A DNA stretch of 64,000 nt from Atrina japonica (Eukaryota > Mollusca > Bivalvia > Pterioida > Pinnidae), in the NCBI GenBank assembly GCA_030159075.1, contig BROG01000258.1, forward strand, positions 852,001 through 916,000, read 5' to 3'. Positions 11,201 through 23,579 of the stretch are shown here, piece by piece. Numbering within the stretch: the first letter of the stretch is position 1; each line of letters starts with the position of its first letter. Under the pieces are notes generated by a model. The model ran no database searches. It saw only the letters and a list, made by a program, of their open reading frames with translations, and had not been told where the DNA came from. The translations under genes and the position numbers were made by a program.

Positions 11201-11939
11201 TCTGATACAGAGGAAAGGGATACTGACAACAAGACTCGGGTAATCTATGTCAGCTTTTCTATTTAGAAGATTATAAATGATTTCTGTGGCGTTGGGTAAA
11301 ACTCATAAGGGTGTACAGAAGATTGTATTATTTCTGTGGGTGGTGGTTACATTTTATATTAGTACTAGTTGTACAGGAACTTTGACCTTGTTTTCTGAGG
11401 TGTGGGTACATTTTTAAAGGTGCACGCAGAAGTTTGATTTGATTTTCTAAAGAGGTGGGAACATTTTATATGGGTGTACAAAAATGTTTAATATATGATT
11501 TTCTAAATAGGTGGATGTTTTATATGGGTTTACAGAAGTTTTTATATGATTTGATAAAGGTATGGGTACATTTTATATGGGTGTACAGAAGTTTTTATAT
11601 GATTTTCTAAAGGGTGGGTATATTTTATATGGGTACACAGGAGATTTTATATTGTTTTCTAGAGGGGTGGGTATATTCTATATGGTGTACAGAAGTTTTT
11701 AATATATGATTCTCTAATAGGTGAATATATTTTATATGGGTGTACAGAAATTTTTAATATATGATTTTCTAAAGAGGTGGATACATTTTATATGGGAACA
11801 CAGAAGTTTATATATGGTTTTGCCATTTTGTACATTTATATGGGTGTACAAGACTTTTTCTTTGGCTACTGAAGGTGGGGATAAATTTTATATGGCTGTA
11901 CATTCTATCATTGGTCACCTCGTTTCAATATTTTGATTA

Positions 11940-13165
11940 ACGTTAATCATCCTCTTCATCATGTTAGATCAAATTTAAATTAGCTGAAATATATAAGTCA
12001 ATATAAATAGAAAAAAATACTTGCAGTCACAAACCGGTAAAAAACATAATATGAGTCCTGACATGTTCATAGTTGATATGACTAAATTGTTTATTGATTA
12101 TTAATGACACTCCAAATGAATACAAGAATGCACTGAAAGTACTGATACGAGTTGATGGCAATCGTAAGTTTTAATGAGGTATAATACACTCAGTATACTG
12201 AATACTTTTTAATTCGGTAAAATTAGCTTTTACAAAAAAGTAACTAAAACTAGGGTCAGACATTTGGCCTAACGTGAGTACTGATGGCTTATTTATTATG
12301 CAACAAACTACCTAGATCAGCGATATGATTATAAAACCTTGTGTTTATGAACATCGCTTCATCGATATTAAATTTCTATGCGAAAGGGCTGTATTATACC
12401 CTTACGCTAGGTCAATACGGGTACATGTAAAACATTTTCCCAACTTCAAAGACTGCCGCGAGTTTCTCATCAGTTAAGATTATGTGAATGAGGAATGACA
12501 CAACTTCACAGACAGATCTTGCCAATACCAAGTAAGGGAAACTTGACCAAAACTCATTTGCATATTAATCGTGCGCAAGAATTGTTAACAGTCCAGTCTA
12601 TGGTTTTTGATGTCAATTCTATCACAAGAGTATAATGGTAAAAAATAATTGAAAAGTAACATTCTAAAGCAAATTTATATGTTAAAATTCATAAATGACG
12701 CCTTCAGCGAATTGTTACTATATTTTCGTCATTTTGAAAAGCAAAAATATACGAATAAAATTTGTGATTTGGAAATTTCAATCTTGAAGTTGAGTTAATG
12801 TTGCTGAAATGCACATACATGTGTAATTTTGCGTCAATATAATGTGTTATTAACCCCATACTGCAAAATTGCTTTGACTTGTTCCCAATAAACAACTTAG
12901 CATAACATGACTGCGTTGATGTTCCATCAACTCGTAAAAAAGAACAATGAATTATGGATTATAAATAAGTAAGCCAGCCACCTTGAAAACTGTACACATA
13001 TACTGCATATATTTTACGTTGTTTACTCTGCTTATACGTTATAGTTTATTCACAATTATGTTGGTATTATCTTTTTTGTAAAAGTCAACCACAGAGAAAT
13101 AAACTGAACCTTGAAAATAAAGATATTATGTAAAGGCCTATAGATAGGTTATAGATGAATATATA
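11940..13165. other. AT-rich interval, nothing recognised
   Basis: No gene, RNA or repeat structure could be supported. Short open frames such as 12704-12895 on the minus strand have no recognisable domain or splice context. Confidence 0.55.
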
Positions 13166-13785
13166 TTGTTGTTGTTGTTAATGATGATGATGATCATCAC
13201 CATCATCTGTCCACCACCATCATTATTATCATCATCACCATTATCGTCATCAGCAGTAATAGCATCATCTGTTCATCATCATATATTCATCATCATCACC
13301 ATCGTCATCATCTGTTCATTATCAACATCTTCATCATCGGTTCATCATATTTTCATCATCAGTAACAAAAGCATCATCTATTCATCACCATATATTCATC
13401 ATCATAAGCAGCAGCGTCATATGTTCATCGTCGTCGTCACCGTCATCACCATCATCATCATCTGTTCACCATCATCATCATCATTATCATCACCATCATT
13501 ATCATCATCAGTAGTAATAGCATCATCTGTTCATCATCATATATTCGTCATCATCACCATCATCATCATCGGTTCATCATCAACATCTTCATCATCGGTT
13601 CATCATATTTTCATCATCATTAACATCATCATCAGCAACAATAGCATCATCTATTCATCATCATATATTCATCATCATAAGCAGCAGCAGCGTCATATGT
13701 TCATCGTCGTCGTCGTCGTCGTCACCGTCATCATCATCATCTACTTCTTCTTCTTCATCATTCCTACTACCATGGTGGTTGTTAT
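13166..13785. repeat. Imperfect CAT/TCA trinucleotide repeat region, internally duplicated
   Basis: About 600 bp of interrupted ATC/TCA triplets. The blocks at about 13200-13440 and 13450-13720 repeat the same order of interruptions (GTTCATCATCATATATTC, CATCTTCATCATCGGTTC, AGCAGCAGCGTCATATGTTC), so the region was also duplicated as a unit. The 208-residue Ser/Ile/His-rich frame is most likely a product of the triplet repeat. Confidence 0.92.
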
Positions 13786-13789
13786 ATAT

Positions 13790-14495
13790 TAAAGACATTG
13801 ATAGGAAGATACATGTAGGCATATATTTTAGATATCTATAGACATCATGTTTATATACTCATACATCATATCCATATATCTGTAAACAAAGAGAAATGTA
13901 TTATTATTTCGAATTTCTTTCCTCAATCTTTAAACAAAGAACAGTTAGTATACGGGACACGTGACTTCTTGTACTGATATATGAGATAAAGGGGCTTGAC
14001 CACATATGTATGTTATAACGACTTCTTATATCAATAACTGATGTGCTGGCTAAATTAATGTCGATATCAAATCTATTTCAGTCTTTGTTAGCGCTGTTAT
14101 AATATATAACACTCAAATTGATCTGTATGATGTTACTGATGATATTATTAAAACCGTTTATGTAACGTTTGACGTAATTCCATTGAATTTATCAGTGAAC
14201 TCAGGTACCTAGAGAAAAAAAATTGCATAACTACTCCGAGTTAGGTCAAACGCGATCTTAATATGACGAGGTTCTCGAAGGGGTATTTCAACAGATTTAA
14301 ATTTTCCTTGTTCGATAGTTACGTTGTTCAAATCCCGTGATTTCGTACGAAATATAGGGCCTATAGATACCAGTTAATGAAAGGGCGTAAGTGATGGTAA
14401 TAATGACTGATATTAATTATCATCTAGCACTGATGTTGGTTTTTTTTTTTAAGATAATCCGAGTTATCTGTTTCTGTAGTGTTTATTTACTTTAA
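13790..14495. other. AT-rich interval, nothing recognised
   Basis: No supported feature apart from a short T-run near 14440. Confidence 0.5.
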
Positions 14496-14745
14496 TTGAC
14501 GTTAGAAGTACCAATCAATAATCAAAAGTCTATTATAACACGACGAATTAGATGGTCTCAACATGAAAAACAATTACGAACCCCAAACGGGATAAGGCCA
14601 GGTGTTCGGAAGGAGTCGGTCACTTCTGCTGGCATGCCACACCCGTCGCAAATGTTCTAGTTCGATGAACGGGTCAAATTCGGTAAAAGGGTCCAATTTG
14701 GTGATGAGGTCAAGTTCGGTGAAAAGCATGATTGGTGAAACGGAG
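14496..14745. repeat. Dispersed repeat, inverted copy at 45045-45330
   Basis: This block is the approximate reverse complement of 45045-45330, 30 kb away. Shared landmarks include CACGACGAA, GGTCTCAACATGAA, CAATTACGAA, GGATAAG, CTGGCATGCCACACCC and GGTCAAGTTCGGTGAAAAGC. It contains iterated GGTCAA(A/G)TTCGGT units near 14667-14725. No family is recognised and the frames are short. Confidence 0.75.
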
Positions 14746-15016
14746 TCACACTAAAAGCAAGAGTAATTTGAAAAAAAAATACATAAGAACAAAATAGTCG
14801 ATTATGAAAAGTTGTGATTTGGTTGATCCCTTACGATTTCCGAAAACTCATAATTATAAATAGAAATGAAATGATAAAAAGACCACGTATTTCTGACAAA
14901 TGAAAAGCTTCGAACGACAAATCAGAATGTGATATGGAACATGATCTATGTATCGGAAAGATGCGAATCGCGGTTATTAAGCGCATGAAAATAGATAAGT
15001 AATATAAATAAACGAA

Positions 15017-15021
<5 letters not shown>

Positions 15022-15045
<24 letters not shown>
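15022..15045. repeat. TA microsatellite
   Basis: (TA)n run. Another similar run lies at about 15230-15251. Confidence 0.9.
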
Positions 15046-15051
<6 letters not shown>

Positions 15052-15335
15052 TTTACTGTTCTCCACAGTGGCCTTTATAAATATGTTTATAGATAACTTT
15101 AAAATACACAAAATTAAAGATGAAAAGGCAACATGGTAAACTATATTTCAATTTTATAAATAAAAGCCAGCGATCGTGTGTTTTGCACACCCTGGGTATT
15201 AAGTTATACCAGAGACATAAGTCTTTATTATATATATATATATATATATATCATATCATATCATAATGTCCGATTATATTTCTAAAAAAAAAACAGATAT
15301 CAAAATTACTTTCACGGTAGGCGGACGTCAGAAGC

Positions 15336-15692
15336 AGGACGTACCCGAAGTCACCAACTCAAGGATTTACTCAGTACTCAAGCTCAGCCTGTAGATATCA
15401 TTTTCAAATTATAGTCATTTGTAAACGTCGGTACCGGACTGAGTAGGAAACACGTGAATATTTTACATCATTCACAAAAAACTAATAATTATTATAATAG
15501 GTCCTATAGGTCACATTGATGACTTTTCAATACGTTGAGTACGGTACTCAAATTTTCAAGAGTACATTGTATGTATTCAAACATTTAGTTCTATAAAAAG
15601 TTTTCTTCCGAAATAAACAAACATCTTCAGCAAAACTTGCAATTGTACGCCATCAATTTGCGAACATACCAGCTGTAGTAGAAATTTTGCGT

Positions 15693-15738
<46 letters not shown>

Positions 15739-15790
15739 AAACGTTAGTTGAGTTTGATTAACGAGTAAATTTGGTGACTTCGGGGCCCTG
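15336..15790. mobile_element. MITE-like element with CCCGAAGTCACCAA termini
   Basis: The left end has CCCGAAGTCACCAA followed by TTTACTCAGTACTCAAGCTC. The right end has the inverted GTAAATTTGGTGACTTCGGG near 15764-15785. The same terminal module recurs at 34830-35155 and, as right halves only, at about 29085-29212. The interior of this copy includes a run of about 42 T. Confidence 0.6.
15694..15735. repeat. Poly(T) run of about 42 nt
   Basis: Uninterrupted T run inside the MITE-like element. It may be an A-tail of a nested retroposon on the minus strand, but no body is recognisable. Confidence 0.9.
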
Positions 15791-15799
15791 GTCACCCTT

Positions 15800-16990
15800 A
15801 CAGAACCTCACTGACAAGTCTTATATAACATCTTCAACACTGCACGTGTATCTATCTCTACGCCTCTGCTTCCGAAGGCTGTAGATAAAAAGAGGCGGAG
15901 ATGAATCGATACCTATTTTAACGTTCACAATTACATCATAGCAACTAAATTTTCTGTTTACATATTACTAGTAAAGGTTGACAAACAGTTCTCTCATTAT
16001 TTACGTTTATGGCGCATAACCGGCGATATATTCCTGGTATAACTGCACAATTTTATTTTTTTCCGTTTACCTTCGTAATGATTTTGATATGCCGGGACGG
16101 AGTAATGGATATAAATATAGATTACATTTTCCCTGATCAATATCGAATGTAAACATAAAAATTTACACCGTGACGTAACGGTCTGAACAGATTTTTGGTT
16201 GAAAAATGTGTAACTCTTAAAATGTGTGATTGTGTGTGTACGCGCGCTCGCTGATTTTTTAACAGGTTAATTTCTGTTTCCCCACAGGGAGCCTCGTGGT
16301 CGATTGTCCAGTGAGAACGGCATACGACATTGCATAACTTTAGTTATTACTAATAGCTGGTGATTACAGCGATTCAACAAAACCACAATATTCATATTAG
16401 TTACACCGAGAATAAATTCGACCTCGATAGATATCGAAAACAGAACTGATATACATGCGACTTATACGTAAGTAGTAAACATTTTATTTTCAACATGATG
16501 ACAATTTAATATATTAATACCTTATATCTTCAAAATATCTGTTAAAATATGGTCGAGTTTGGAGATGTTTTATAAGATATACAAGGACGTTGATTCGCGT
16601 ATCAATATCCATTTACATTGTAACAACACGCCGCAGTGTAAACAATTCGCTGTTTACGTGAGAAATGATTTAATTTTTTATATTTTTTTCATATACACGT
16701 ATGACCAAAATCTTTGCTATGCGAATGATTATGTAATATAGAAAAATATTTAAATCGAGGAGTCTTGTGCTTATAAACAATTCAAAACCAATGTACGCTC
16801 GCATTACAAAACAGTTACACAATGTAAATACTCGTAAACATGTGATTATTAAGGATTGTCAAATATCCGGCTATCGAGATATTGATGGGCTTGGCATAAG
16901 TTAGATCTACGAGCGCGTAAAATATCACAGGTACGTATATAGTATACAATACAATAACATGTATAGGACTCTAAAACCCACCGCGAACCG
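15800..16990. other. Interval with no recognised gene
   Basis: Weakly open frames only. A CAG-terminated pyrimidine tract near 16275-16288 resembles a splice acceptor, but no adjoining coding exon could be recognised. Confidence 0.45.
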
Positions 16991-16992
16991 TG

Positions 16993-16993
<1 letters not shown>

Positions 16994-17066
<73 letters not shown>
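16994..17066. repeat. TA microsatellite
   Basis: Long (TA)n tract that continues on the far side of the MITE at 17070-17510. The transposon therefore appears inserted in the microsatellite. Confidence 0.95.
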
Positions 17067-17069
<3 letters not shown>

Positions 17070-17071
<2 letters not shown>

Positions 17072-17510
17072 CAAACCTGCCTTAAAAGCCACCTGTTTTC
17101 AGCAGCCATTTGTCTTCAACAGCCAGTTAGTATCCCCCCAATCAATTTCACTATATAAACATACCTAACCAGCAGCCACCTGTCTAACGTGGCCAGCGGT
17201 CAGTGATATTCAGGACAGAATGACTGGTCACACTGTTTTCAACAGCCATTTTTGAAGATGGTTAATCACATGATATATTTTCAGAAAACCTATGAACAGG
17301 TTAGCCAGGTAGCACTGTAATGTACATGATTTGAACACCTGATCATCTTAGCATCAAACCATTTGGTATAGGAGTATACATGTGTTGCTATACACTGTTT
17401 AATGGAAATCAGTTTTCTTTTGATTTTTGTCAACCTGGAATCAAAGGCCACCTGTCTTATGCAGTAACTTTTTTAGTTTCCCTTGAGTGGCTGATGAAAA
17501 CAGGTTTGAC
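17070..17510. mobile_element. TA-flanked MITE with GTCAAACCTG termini (Tigger/pogo-like)
   Basis: About 441 bp ending in perfect 10-bp inverted repeats, GTCAAACCTG and CAGGTTTGAC. TA lies on both outer sides, within a (TA)n tract. Inside each end is a CCACCTG-containing subterminal block. TA target choice and a (CA)GTnnAACC-like terminus fit a non-autonomous Tc1/mariner (Tigger/pogo) element. That assignment is from memory of such termini. No transposase is present. Confidence 0.8.
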
Positions 17511-17658
17511 TATATATATATATATATATATATATATTCCTAATTAGTGGAATATTTGTTCAAAATGTACATTTCATCAATCATTTTGCTTCGTTTTTAA
17601 TCAGTGTTATCTATGGTCATGTTTGTCAGTGGCTGTCTAATGTAACTACTAATGTGGT

Positions 17659-17662
<4 letters not shown>

Positions 17663-17741
<79 letters not shown>
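17663..17741. repeat. GA microsatellite
   Basis: Uninterrupted (GA)n run of about 78 bp. Confidence 0.97.
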
Positions 17742-17743
<2 letters not shown>

Positions 17744-17784
17744 TTTGTGCCGGTGTGAGTACAATGGTCCACTATGTATGTGTG

Positions 17785-17950
17785 TTTGTGGTTAGGATAC
17801 TGCGATTCAAACCACGAACTTCGTATCGCACCTCAAGAAGCACGGGTTCGAGCCCCGGTGGAACATAATCTGATCAAGTGATAAGTTTGCTATTTTACCC
17901 GCGGAAGGTCATGATGCCCGCACAGGTACTTGTGGACAGGACCATCTAAG
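17785..17950 (+). mobile_element. tRNA-derived SINE, family B
   Basis: Degenerate A-box-like GTGGTTAGGATACTGCG, B-box-like GGGTTCGAGCCCC, and the family body TTTACCCGCGGAAGGTC followed by a truncated end. Confidence 0.7.
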
Positions 17951-18368
17951 TGTGCCTTGCGCGCTTGATTTTTTTAGACTATTTTATTTATTCTTTTCAT
18001 CAAAACATGTTAATTTTGGGATATACCAAGAAATATGTCCAACCAACAGACTTATATAAAGAGAAGGTAAGACACTTCTCATTGTTTACGTTGACAATGC
18101 GAGACACCTGCTTGGTTATTATCACCTGTATTTTAATTAATAAACATTTAGCGGTCTTGTCTGTGCCTCACCTCTTCTGTAAAAAGATTACCCTCACTGA
18201 AAACATAAGTAACTCGAGATAATATAAAAGACATAAATCACTCCTTTTTTGTTCAAATTTGAATTTTTCGAATATTTCAAGCCCACTCCGTTTTCGATTC
18301 TCTCTTTCGTTCGAGAGATTATTTTTGTTTGTTTCTTTGATTGTTGTTCACTCTGTCAGTAATTTTTC

Positions 18369-18670
18369 ATTAATTTGGAGAAGTCACCAACTTTAGGTGA
18401 AGTGCTACAAATTCTGACCTGTACTATGGACTGATGCATATTTACGTGTCACACATTTCGTAGCACTGACCTAGCTTGTCATATTGAAAGTCTGATTCTT
18501 AAGACACGTGCAGGTGATATTAATATTTACTTCGTTTGCATTGCGTATGGCGAAATAAGAGTCACTGCCAGATTTTAAAGTTTTTGTTATACTGACGTTC
18601 TGTGGATCGATCCCGGGAACCTTCCGTTTGCGGGTCGAACGCTAACCACTGAATTATTCGGGTTTATTGG
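18369..18670 (-). mobile_element. tRNA-derived SINE, family C, minus strand
   Basis: On the minus strand the head reads AATTCAGTGGTTAGCGTTCG (A-box-like) and GGTTCCCGGGATCGATCC (B-box-like). The distal body ends with CACTTCACCTAAAGTTGGTG. Both boxes are at tRNA-like spacing, but it is not a functional tRNA. Confidence 0.72.
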
Positions 18671-18824
18671 ATTATTCTGTATATTTAGGTAAGAAAGCAT
18701 ATAAAAATTAAAATTACATTGACTAGAGTAATCTTTCGTACTTACCTACGTGAGACTTAGTATATCCTACGTAAGAGTTGATCAAATAATGAATATTGTG
18801 AATGAGACGTAAACGAAGTATATG

Positions 18825-19800
18825 TACACCCAAATGGGACTAATTCATGTACTACGTGATACCTGATAACGTTTGGGCGGGATTATCGTTTCTATTAGTA
18901 ATGGAATGACGCTAGCAGATGTTATCCCGCGGTAACGTCATTTCAGCGGGAAGATTAGTGGAAGACCTGTTTGAAGACGCGTCGATTGCGATCCGGAAAT
19001 GAGTCCGTTTTGTACAGAATATTAGTATTACCACAGGCCTGAAAACAAGCAGACGATTTTATTAATATTCTTTTTCATTTTCGTCGGCTAGGAGTGGTTT
19101 TCTAATGAAAATGTCAAAAATAACAACAACGTCCAGGAAATTACAACAACGTCTCCGGAATGTGACTTAAATGCATAAAGGACAATCTACTGTGGCTGGT
19201 TTAAGGACACATAAATTATTTTTGTTATTGCGTTATAACGAGATAATTAAGTCGTTATTACGAGATTATTAAGTCGTTATAACGAGATTACTATCTCGTT
19301 ATAACGAGATCATTAAGTCGTTCTAACGAGAAAGCTATCTCGTTATAACGAGATAACTAAGTCGTTATAACGAGATAACTAAGTCGTTGTAACGATAAAC
19401 TATCTCGTTATAACGATATAATCAAGTCGTTATAACGAGAAAGCTATCTCGTTATAACGAGATAACTATCTCTTCATAACGAGATAATTAAATTGTTATA
19501 ACGAGAAAATTATCTCGTTATAACGAGATAATTTAGTCGTGTGAAGCAGAGAAAGTGTGAGAGCGATGCATGTAATTGCATTTTATATCTCTATACCGAA
19601 ATTATACACTAAAATCATGAAAAATAGAGGCTAGCTAAAATGCACCACTAAAACGCAACACACAATTTCGCATAGTGACACAACCGTTAGTACGTGTTTT
19701 ATACTTAAGATTACGTTGTGTTACGTTCTATCACCATTTGGGATACTAGTACCACACAAACGTTATCGGTTATAACGTGGTACACGAATTAGTCCCATTA
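18825..19800. mobile_element. TIR element containing a TATCTCGTTATAACGAGATA array
   Basis: The termini are inverted. The left end has ATGGGACTAATTCATGTAC then GATAACGTTTGGGCGGGAT. The right end has, inverted, the matching block near 19730-19800 (CAAACGTTATCGG, GTACACGAATTAGTCCCAT). A fragment of the same left end recurs at about 42665-42780. The centre, 19225-19545, is an array of palindromes. No coding capacity is present, so it is non-autonomous. Confidence 0.72.
19225..19545. repeat. Array of CGTTATAACGAG palindromes
   Basis: About 14 tandem units of roughly 22 bp alternate between AAGTCGTTATAACGAGATAA and TATCTCGTTATAACGAGATA. The second form is a perfect 20-bp palindrome. The array forms the core of the surrounding TIR element. 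Confidence 0.92.
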
Positions 19801-20760
19801 TTATGGGTTTTTATGTAATGGTTTACTCCAACTTTTCATTGAGGGCTTTCCTGTTAGCAGTGAAGAGGTCATGGAGGTTGCATTCGCAAAATATAGCCCA
19901 ACTCAAGAATTCAACTTTTACAGAAAATTCAAATATTTTGGTGTAAATGAAATTAAATCTAGTCTGAATAATCATTAAATGAAATACCACATGATTCTAC
20001 TTACTTCTTCCTTTCGAAATTATACAATACGATCTGTATATAGTTTCAACTGAACGTCATCGATCTATTTATAAATATGGAATTCCACTATATAAGATTC
20101 TAGTGATGTTGAGCCTAAGTTTATTACTCTAAGTTACATTCATCATATTGATATTGACAGCTAGCGAGCTTCAAGCATACAGCGATGTAAATAGAAATAA
20201 TTACATATCGCTGATATCAACATGAAGCTAAATCAATTTCTATAGAACTCTCAAGAATATGTATGTTTTCTAGTCCATTGAAAAATGAAAATAAAAGCAG
20301 ATAGCATCGAGTAGGAGGTGCTTGTTATGCAAATGGCGCGTGAAAGTTCTTGTCCATTTTGAAAACTATCAAATTGTTTGTCAACTATTCGCTATACATA
20401 ACTTGCCTTAACGAGATTCCCGTTACGATTCCCGCGGACGGTCACATGTATATTTTAGGTATTGATATCGCAACGGGAGGTAACTCGAACACTGAATGTT
20501 ACAATCTCCAGTTCTCCTATCCGCGGAAGTTGGGGTGAATCGCCATGTCCATTGTCGGGTGTTTACACAACTTTTGAAGTTAATCACAATTAGATTGTGA
20601 TCTTTTGTGTTATTGGTCTGTTCATAATGGATTTCAAACAGAAACGATGTCTTCAAAAAAAAAAAAAAAACCAAAAAACCCCAAAAAACAAAAAATGGAA
20701 GTAAAAGAAAGGGAACGTTTATTGGTCATACTGATTTAGCATGGCTCACTGATCTATTAA
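19801..20760. other. AT-rich interval, nothing recognised
   Basis: No supported gene or repeat. An A-rich stretch lies near 20655-20700. Confidence 0.5.
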
Positions 20761-20892
<132 letters not shown>

Positions 20893-21845
20893 TTGGGAGT
20901 TATTCTCCTTCATATACATCTTGTCAAGAGAGGCGCGAGAATATTAATGATTACTCACATGACCCAATTATTTGACATAGCATGGATAACACAGAGATTC
21001 CCCTAGGAAGAGTATTTTCAAAAATTGAAGCGACCAAACGAAGAAAAAAGTATGTAGAAGAGATATACGATAAACTTTTTTCTTTTTAAATTATATTAGT
21101 TAAATATTTTTATTTTGACGATTGGTTGCTTTACAAATTCATTTTGAAATTCATGATCTAATATGGGACAGACTGTAAATAGGATTGTATAAGCCCTAAA
21201 ATATGCTTTAAATCACAGCCATTTTTCGCTATGTAAAATTTATTTTACCTGTTCCCAGTGCCATGTTTGGTTTAAATATAAGTAGGCACCATAAATGCTC
21301 ACGTTTTATTTTGAAATGATTGTTAATGCACGACAGACAATGTTTAAAATTGGTACAAAAATAGAATTTAGAATGTTAATTTTTAATTTATTTAGAGGCT
21401 GGAAATTGAAGTTTTTTTGTTTTAAAATCTACATTAATTTGATTTATTTTCATTTCATATATGTTAGATAGAAATAGTTTGAATCCCATGGCTATTTTGC
21501 CAAAATAACAACCCATTTCAGTAGGCTACTTTCAGTACTTTGATATATTACAGTGGAACAGAATACCATCATTACCGTATGCGACATTCAATATCAAACA
21601 AAAATGGCGCGGATGAAAGTAAACAGTACTTACTAAAACGCTTAGCTTCATTTATGCATCATTTTGCCTTATTTTGCGACATTAATTTATATGTGAAAAC
21701 GATAGAAAATATTATTTGTTAGCTTTGCATACTAGTCAGTGATTATATCTAATTGTCAGGTAGGGATAATTACGAGAACAAATGAGATCATTTTCAATGT
21801 TGCATAAAAACACTGCCGTTTCTGTAACATAAATGAAACATTATC
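20893..21845. other. AT-rich interval, nothing recognised
   Basis: No gene, RNA or repeat boundary could be supported. Confidence 0.5.
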
Positions 21846-21849
21846 ATTT

Positions 21850-22715
21850 TCAGTGCAGATACTATGGCAGCGTATTAGTATCACCCGAGACAAAAAAATT
21901 ATCTTCGCAAGACTTATTATCTCCTACGTAGGACTTATTATCTCCTACGTAAGACTTATTAACTCTTACGGAAGACTTATATACTAAGTCTTACGTTGGA
22001 GATTATAAGTCCTATGTAGGAGTTATAAGTCTTACGTAGGATATACTAAGTCCTACGTAGGAGATAATAAGTCTTACGTAAGAGATGATAAGTCTTACGT
22101 AAAAAATGATAAGTCTTACGTAGGAGATAAGTGTTACTTAGGAGATGATAAGTCTTACGTAAGCGATAATAAGTCTTCTTTTAAAGGAGATGACAAGTCT
22201 TACGTAAGCGATAATAAGTCTTCTTTTAAAGGAGATGACAAGTCTTACTTATGAGGTAATAAGTCTTACGTAGGAGATGATGTATAACCTAGGAGATAAT
22301 AACGTAAAGTCTCACTAAGGAGATGATAATTCTTACTTAGGAGATGATAAGTCTTACGTAGGAGATGATGTATAACCTAGGAGATAATAACGTAAAGTCT
22401 CACTTAGATGATAAGTCTTACGTAGGAGATGATGTATAACCTAGGAGATAATAACGTCAAGTCTCACTTAGGAGATGATAAGTCTTACTTAGGAGATGAT
22501 GTATAACCTAGGAGATAATAACGTAAAGTCTCACTTAGGAGATGATAAGTCTTACGTAGGAGATGATGTATAACCTAGGAGATAATAACGTCAAGTCTCA
22601 CTTAGGAGATGATAAGTCTTACGTAAGCGATAATAAGTCTTAAGTAGATGATGAGACTTACGTTGGAGATAAAATAATTATAGCTTGATACTATTACACT
22701 GCCACACATAAGAGA
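21850..22715. mobile_element. TIR element containing a TACGTA palindrome array
   Basis: The outer sequences are inverted partners: GGCAGCGTATTAGTATCA near 21869 and TGATACTATTACACTGCC near 22685. The interior (21905-22665) is filled with iterated AAGTCTTACGTAGGAGAT-type units. This parallels the palindrome-array element at 18825-19800, but the sequence is different. No coding capacity is present. Confidence 0.62.
21905..22665. repeat. Polarity-switching array of CCTACGTAGG/CTTACGTAAG units
   Basis: From 21905 to about 21975 the units read CTCCTACGTAAGACTTATT. From about 21985 onward they read in the opposite orientation, ATAAGTCTTACGTAGGAGAT. From about 22255 a higher-order unit of about 75 bp including GTATAACCTAGGAGATAATA and CGT(A/C)AAGTCTCACTTAGG is repeated about five times. 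ACGT-centred palindromes dominate. Confidence 0.92.
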
Positions 22716-22870
22716 GTAATATCCAGTGAGGAATAATACGTTTTCCCCGTGCAGCTTGTCATAATCGAAAATGGATTAGAATCATCCGTATGGTAATCAC
22801 AAGGTTACCCCGCCCGCCATCTTATGACTTTGAACAATATTGTTGATTGTGGCGTAAACACCATTTAAAC
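22716..22870. repeat. Dispersed repeat shared with 27355-27470
   Basis: CCCGTGCAGCTTGTCATAA and GAATCATCCGTA, followed by an AATCA(C/A)AAGGTT block and a CATCTTATG-like block, occur in the same order at both places. The end at about 22840 carries a family-B SINE tail (TTGATTGTGGCGTAAACACC). Confidence 0.7.
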
Positions 22871-23433
22871 ACACAAACAAGAGATTAAGAGAACTTTACC
22901 TTGCTTTGTCGAACTTAACGTCCATAACGGTGTACAGAAATATATTATGATAATGCTAACAATCAATTACACGGAATAGGATAATACTGAAGCATATTAA
23001 TTTAAATCAAGGTAGAAGTGAATGTATGTTATCCGATTATTTTTAATAACCAAATTACGTTTACTAATTTGGTGATATTTAAAAATGAATTGACTGAACA
23101 AAAATATGTAAGCCTTACATATAAATAACGCTATTTGAAGTTTATGTAATATTTTTTACACGCGCGCGATGTGTATTCAAGATGTCTGGAAAACTAGGTA
23201 ATTTTTTTTTAAAATGAAATGCGCATGTGCACAATTAAAATGTGTACATGTGTCAAGTTGTAATTTTTGAATTTACTGGATGAAAATAGGGTAACGGGCA
23301 GTTGTAAAAGTACAAAGGGTACTTGTTTCCGAATTCTTATTGTAATATATATTTTATTGTTCGTTCAGAATTTTGAATTAGACTACGATAAAATACGTTT
23401 TTTAAAAACCAAGTGTTTGAACTATACACCTCA

Positions 23434-23575
23434 GGAGAGCCGTCGTGGCTCCGCGGTCAAGTGCTCGATTTGCAACCGGAGGGTCGCGGGTTAGAGCCTC
23501 GGTGGAAGCGGCTGGCTTTTCCTGTGCTTCGGAAGAGACAGTAAAAACCGAGGTCCCGTGGCATAGGCGGATGCA
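23434..23575 (+). mobile_element. tRNA-derived SINE, family A, 3'-truncated
   Basis: The head CGTGGCTCCGCGGTCAAGTG and B-box-like GCGGGTTAGAGCCTC are followed by GGCTGGCTTTTCCTG and GACAGTAAAAACCGAGGTCC. The downstream half seen in the copies at 48250 and 60765 is missing. Confidence 0.78.
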
Positions 23576-23579
23576 GGAT

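Larger units (their letters stand above)
10208..11935. repeat. GGGTACATTTTATATGGGTG satellite (~50-60 bp units)
   Basis: Units contain TACATTTTATATGGGTGTAC, then GAAGTTTTTATATGATTTTC and a short G-rich linker. They are degenerate over most of the block. Repeat-encoded open frames occur on both strands and are not genes. A SINE interrupts the block at about 11030-11200. Confidence 0.9.

Noticed and set aside
13166..13792. 208-residue Ser/Ile/His-rich open frame
   Set aside because: It translates an imperfect CAT/TCA repeat. There is no domain, and other frames of the same repeat are also open.
21905..22665. A CRISPR-like array
   Set aside because: Eukaryotic context. The units are contiguous palindromic repeats without unique spacers.
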